The notes under the pieces were generated by a model. It was not told where the DNA came from. It was given only the letters and a program-made list of their open reading frames with translations, and did not search any database. A program made the position numbers and the translations under genes. Positions 45,661-48,017 of a stretch of DNA of 48,017 nucleotides are shown here, piece by piece. The stretch spans positions 1 through 48,017 of the IMG/VR virus record IMGVR_UViG_3300026521_000370, one strand, 5' to 3'. Numbering within the stretch: position 1 is the first letter of the stretch; the number at the start of each line of letters is the position of its first letter. Source of the stretch: a virus.

Positions 45661-46161
45661 ATGGCACTATATGATTATTCTACAATCGCTGGAAATATCA
45701 ATTCGGTTTTAACTGGTGAAATTTGGGAAGTAACAAAATTTGGTGAATTAGCAATAACATCAAAAATCAAAAATGTTGATGGTCTTCCTAAAACAGAAAT
45801 TCAAACACACGAGGTAACTTATAGAAATAAAACTTTAAGATTCCCTAAATATGCTAAGAGTGGTGGAGAAATTACTATTACTTTAATTGAGGACGAGGGT
45901 TCTACAGTTAGAAAAGAACTTTATGAAAAACTTGAAACACAACTTAAAGAAGGAAAAATTTCTGATGGAAATAAACTTGTTTTAGGTGATGTTGAATTAA
46001 AAGCTTATAAAGATCTTAATACAGTTGCAAGAACATATACTCTAAAGGGTTCTATTGTTACTTCAATTGATGAAAGCTTAACTTTTGCTGAAGAAGATGG
46101 TGCTCCATCTGAAATCACATTAACAATAGCATTTAGTGATTTTGAGATAGCTTTCTCTTAA
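45661..46161 (+). CDS. Tail tube-like protein 1 (gp19 family)
   Basis: 166 aa (T4 gp19 is 163). Beta-rich, with LRFPKYAKSGGEITITLIEDEGSTVRKELYEKLETQ, corresponding to the W.VTV.NDE..D.R..F..W block of tubes, and a final LTIAFSDFEIAF strand. Directly follows the sheath. AAGGACA site. Either the main tube or a tube initiator. Confidence 0.6.
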   Translation: MALYDYSTIAGNINSVLTGEIWEVTKFGELAITSKIKNVDGLPKTEIQTHEVTYRNKTLRFPKYAKSGGEITITLIEDEGSTVRKELYEKLETQLKEGKISDGNKLVLGDVELKAYKDLNTVARTYTLKGSIVTSIDESLTFAEEDGAPSEITLTIAFSDFEIAFS

Positions 46162-46196
46162 TAAAAACTTAAACTTAACTTACAAAGGATTGAAAA

Positions 46197-46769
46197 ATGG
46201 GTTCAAAATTTTCTGATTATAAGATGCAAATGCCAGCTTCTTCAAGCTTTTGGGAAGTTAAGTTTAAATCTACATCAGTTCCAAATACTGTTGAAACTAA
46301 CAATGGAAATTTAATGCCAGCAATGAGTGTTATCTTTGATGTTGGTTCTATTCAATATGAAGAAGTTGAAATATTTGTAGATAAACTATACTATGTTAAA
46401 AATATAGCTAACTTTAATAAAATCACAATAGATTATATTGAAGATGAAGCATTAACAGTAACGAAATTCCATAAAGATTGGATTTTCAAAAAAGAAAATA
46501 TAACTCCTGAAAAAGATTTACATAGGGTATCAACCCCAAATGTTTATGGTAAATTTTCAGAAACAATATCAATAAAAAAATATGCATCTGATTTCAAAAC
46601 TGTCGTTTTGGAACTTGAAGCCGTAGTTATCCCTGATGCATCTATTGCATTTACTTTTGATTGGGATGATAGCACGATGACAAAATCATTTACATATCAA
46701 ATACTTGATGTTAAAAAACTCGAAATGTCTGGTCAAAAAGGCACTTCTGCAGTCTCTGCACAAATATAA
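46197..46769 (+). CDS. gp19: Tail tube-like protein 2 (gp19 family)
   Basis: 190 aa. The opening PASSSFWEVKF, then FNKITIDYIEDEALTVTKFHKDWIFKK and a final FDWDDSTMTKSFTYQILDVKKLEM, follow the gp19 pattern (NLFQVEI, D..VTVMNDE...F.DW, LDWD....TFEVTL). Two tube-type genes in a row suggest duplication, one perhaps forming the tube and the other an end cap. AAAGGAT site. Confidence 0.6.
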   Translation: MGSKFSDYKMQMPASSSFWEVKFKSTSVPNTVETNNGNLMPAMSVIFDVGSIQYEEVEIFVDKLYYVKNIANFNKITIDYIEDEALTVTKFHKDWIFKKENITPEKDLHRVSTPNVYGKFSETISIKKYASDFKTVVLELEAVVIPDASIAFTFDWDDSTMTKSFTYQILDVKKLEMSGQKGTSAVSAQI

Positions 46770-46785
46770 GGTATCTTACCTTATA
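46765..46785 (+). terminator. Hairpin terminating the tube genes
   Basis: 9-bp stem TATAAGGTA/TACCTTATA, loop TCT, spanning the stop, followed by TCTTCTATATT. Confidence 0.65.
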
Positions 46786-46840
46786 TCTTCTATATTATAC
46801 TATATAATTCCTTAAACTCTTATTAAAGTAAAAATAAAAT

Positions 46841-46855
46841 ATGTCTTGGAGACAT
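46841..46855 (+). repeat. TGTCT/AGACA-type hairpin (inverse orientation), left
   Basis: ATGTCTTGGAGACAT is the exact reverse complement of ATGTCTCCAAGACAT at 18652-18666. Flanked by AAAATAAAAT on the left and AAAAATAAAA on the right. Confidence 0.85.
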
Positions 46856-46857
46856 AA

Positions 46858-46932
46858 AAATAAAAAACTTTTTGTCTTGGAGATGCTAAAAAAATTTAGT
46901 ATTCTAATATATAGTAAAACTTAAAAATAAAA
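46858..46932 (+). repeat. 75-bp direct repeat, copy 1
   Basis: Nearly identical (one substitution) to 46952-47026. Contains GTCTTGGAGATGCTAAAA and TTAGTATTCTAATATATAG. The GATGCTAAAA part is shared with the 18588/18698 repeats. Confidence 0.88.
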
Positions 46933-46948
46933 CCCCTAAAAACTAAAT

Positions 46949-46956
46949 TATAAATA
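46949..46956 (+). promoter_or_regulatory. Possible late element TATAAATA in the repeat region
   Basis: TATAAATAA at the left edge of repeat copy 2, 141 nt before the next gene. Copy 1 lacks the TAT (AAAAATAAA), so its significance is uncertain. Confidence 0.35.
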
Positions 46957-47026
46957 AAAAACTTTTTGTCTTGGAGATGCTAAAAAATTTTAGTATTCTA
47001 ATATATAGTAAAACTTAAAAATAAAA
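46952..47026 (+). repeat. 75-bp direct repeat, copy 2
   Basis: Second copy, offset 94 bp from the first. The whole array 46841-47047 is a symmetric palindrome-repeat-repeat-palindrome arrangement. 46770-47096 otherwise holds no gene. Confidence 0.88.
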
Positions 47027-47033
47027 ATAAAAT

Positions 47034-47047
47034 ATGTCTTGGAGACA
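47034..47047 (+). repeat. TGTCT/AGACA-type hairpin, right
   Basis: ATGTCTTGGAGACA, same 25-bp context on its left (AAAATAAAAT) as the copy at 46841. Its ATG is in frame with the next gene but has no ribosome site. Confidence 0.8.
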
Positions 47048-47096
47048 CTTTTTACTACTATTAAATAGTTTTAAAAATAAGATAAAAGGAATAAAA

Positions 47097-47921
47097 ATGA
47101 CATTTTTCAATTACAAAATATTGTCTCCAAAGTTAATTTCAGGAGAAACATACGATTTAAAACATATAGAGGTTAGAGGATTTGTCTTTAAAGAATTAAG
47201 AACAATTTCAGCTTCAAACCTACAAATGTGGGACACTAATGCTATTATAGAATATTATGGTAAAAGTGAAGTAATAAGATTAAGAAAAAAAGATGATACT
47301 CTTGCGGATATTACAATTTTGAATAAAGATGATTTATTCATTTTAATGTATTTTGTAAATATTATAACAAGCCCTGATTATAAACTTGGGTATGGTGTAA
47401 AATGTCCTGATTGTGGAAAAAAGATTTCATTTGATGTAACTATTGACTCAATCCAGTTTGAAGATACTGAAATTCCGAGCGAAGTTCCTCTTTATTTTGA
47501 TAATTTTAAAGCTAACTTAAAAAGACTTAATCTTAAAGGTTTACAAACTATTGATATTTTTATGGCTGATGATAAAAATAAAGAAATTGTTGAAGAGTAT
47601 GATAAAAGTGATATTGTAGTTGCAATGATGTTAAATCCTGATGAAATCTCAGACAACCTTAAAGAATACTTAGATAGTCTTAATTTACAAGGTGAATATT
47701 CTGATATTAAACGAAACTTAAAAATACTTGATACTTTAAATCTTAAAGATATCGAAAGGTTAAGTTCAACATTAAAGGAAATGGAACCAAAACTCAAACC
47801 ATTCCCAGTGAAGTGTAAATGTGGTTTTTCATCACATACAACTATTGATATTGAACTAAAGGACATTCTTCCCACAGACGGACTTGAGTTACTTAATGAG
47901 TTTAGAAATATTTCTCAATAA
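47097..47921 (+). CDS. Baseplate protein of the T4 gp26/gp51 type
   Basis: 274 aa from ATG 47097, chosen for AAAAGGAAT just upstream; an in-frame ATG at 47034 lies inside a repeat hairpin. Features: KCPDCGKKISF (about 103-113) and KCKCGFSSHTTIDI near the C-terminus, which together can bind one zinc. An INKDDLFILMYFV-type helix lies between strands. This layout recalls the T4 baseplate hub assembly family (gp26/gp51, T4_baseplate). Its place after the tube genes fits a baseplate or tape-measure chaperone role. Confidence 0.5.
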   Translation: MTFFNYKILSPKLISGETYDLKHIEVRGFVFKELRTISASNLQMWDTNAIIEYYGKSEVIRLRKKDDTLADITILNKDDLFILMYFVNIITSPDYKLGYGVKCPDCGKKISFDVTIDSIQFEDTEIPSEVPLYFDNFKANLKRLNLKGLQTIDIFMADDKNKEIVEEYDKSDIVVAMMLNPDEISDNLKEYLDSLNLQGEYSDIKRNLKILDTLNLKDIERLSSTLKEMEPKLKPFPVKCKCGFSSHTTIDIELKDILPTDGLELLNEFRNISQ

Positions 47922-48012
47922 GTATGTAGGATTGGGAGATTATCAAAATTATGAATTAATCTATATGGAAAGAATGATTGAAGAATATAAAGAATTTATG
48001 AATTTAAAATAA
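47896..48012 (+). CDS. Small overlapping ORF, 38 aa
   Basis: Starts at ATG 47896 within the end of the preceding gene (+1 frame, 26-nt overlap) and reads MSLEIFLNKYVGLGDYQNYEL...FMNLK to TAA 48010-48012. AAAGG follows its stop, presumably the ribosome site of the next gene outside the window. Its own ribosome site is weak. Could be a coupled small protein or the second half of a +1 frameshift product, since the frame is open from 47860. Confidence 0.45.
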   Translation: MSLEIFLNKYVGLGDYQNYELIYMERMIEEYKEFMNLK

Positions 48013-48017
48013 AGGTA

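Noticed and set aside
47034-47096. Upstream in-frame ATG of the gp26-like gene
   Set aside because: The ATG is part of the repeat palindrome and has no ribosome site; ATG 47097 follows AAAAGGAAT.

Overview
The window is a stretch of a lytic, T4-like myovirus genome. Every supported gene lies on the + strand. It carries recognisable counterparts of the T4 replication genes (sliding clamp gp45, ssDNA-binding protein gp32, RNase H, primase gp61, type II topoisomerase gp39/60 and gp52). It also carries the T4 head and tail morphogenesis set (terminase gp17, portal gp20, protease gp21 with a scaffold, capsid gp23, gp15-like, sheath gp18, tube gp19-like proteins). The DNA is strongly AT-rich. Many genes are preceded by a promoter with a TTTAAG(C/T) box starting exactly 17 nt upstream of TATAAT, which resembles the published Campylobacter sigma70 consensus. 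I therefore infer a host in the Campylobacterota (Campylobacter, Arcobacter or a relative); the host is not shown directly.

Layout. 1-8160: end of a probable RNA ligase 1, an SPFH/prohibitin-like membrane protein, then clamp, SSB, RNase H, primase, an HU-like protein and small unknowns. 8160-14250: an RNA island with 21 convincing tRNAs plus two degenerate tRNA-like genes. It also holds a secreted DUF3465-type protein, two free-standing homing-type endonucleases, and several non-tRNA segments with long, perfect or near-perfect helices. 14255-18240: a TAGT-type DNA-base glycosyltransferase and a run of unknown early genes. 18240-18830: a non-coding repeat region. 18832-28250: a Cas4/RecB-like nuclease, a primase/helicase-like fusion, and a type II topoisomerase split at an unusual point by two small ORFs. 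28300-48017: the late block, in the order TerS-TerL-portal-(three genes)-protease/scaffold-capsid-(head accessory proteins)-neck-sheath-tube-gp26-like. It has TATAAATA late promoters like those of T4 and several hairpin terminators.

How the parts may work together. Early and middle genes use a host-type promoter repeated with constant geometry. Late genes use TATAAATA elements, implying a gp55/gp33/gp45-type late system, and a gp45 clamp is present. The tRNA set covers 17 amino acids (none seen for Val, Gly or Cys). It includes an initiator-like tRNA and lies on the same strand as the probable RNA ligase, which fits tRNA replacement and repair during takeover. The glycosyltransferase points to hypermodified DNA.

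The least explained parts are: (a) the structured RNAs in the tRNA island, two of which sit directly 5' of nuclease genes; (b) the TGTCT/AGACA hairpin repeats that occur in opposite orientation about 28 kb apart; (c) the capsid N-terminal motif shared with a zeta-toxin-like kinase in the head operon; (d) the protease-scaffold fusion with a strong internal start. All calls are from reading the sequence; no database search or folding program was run.
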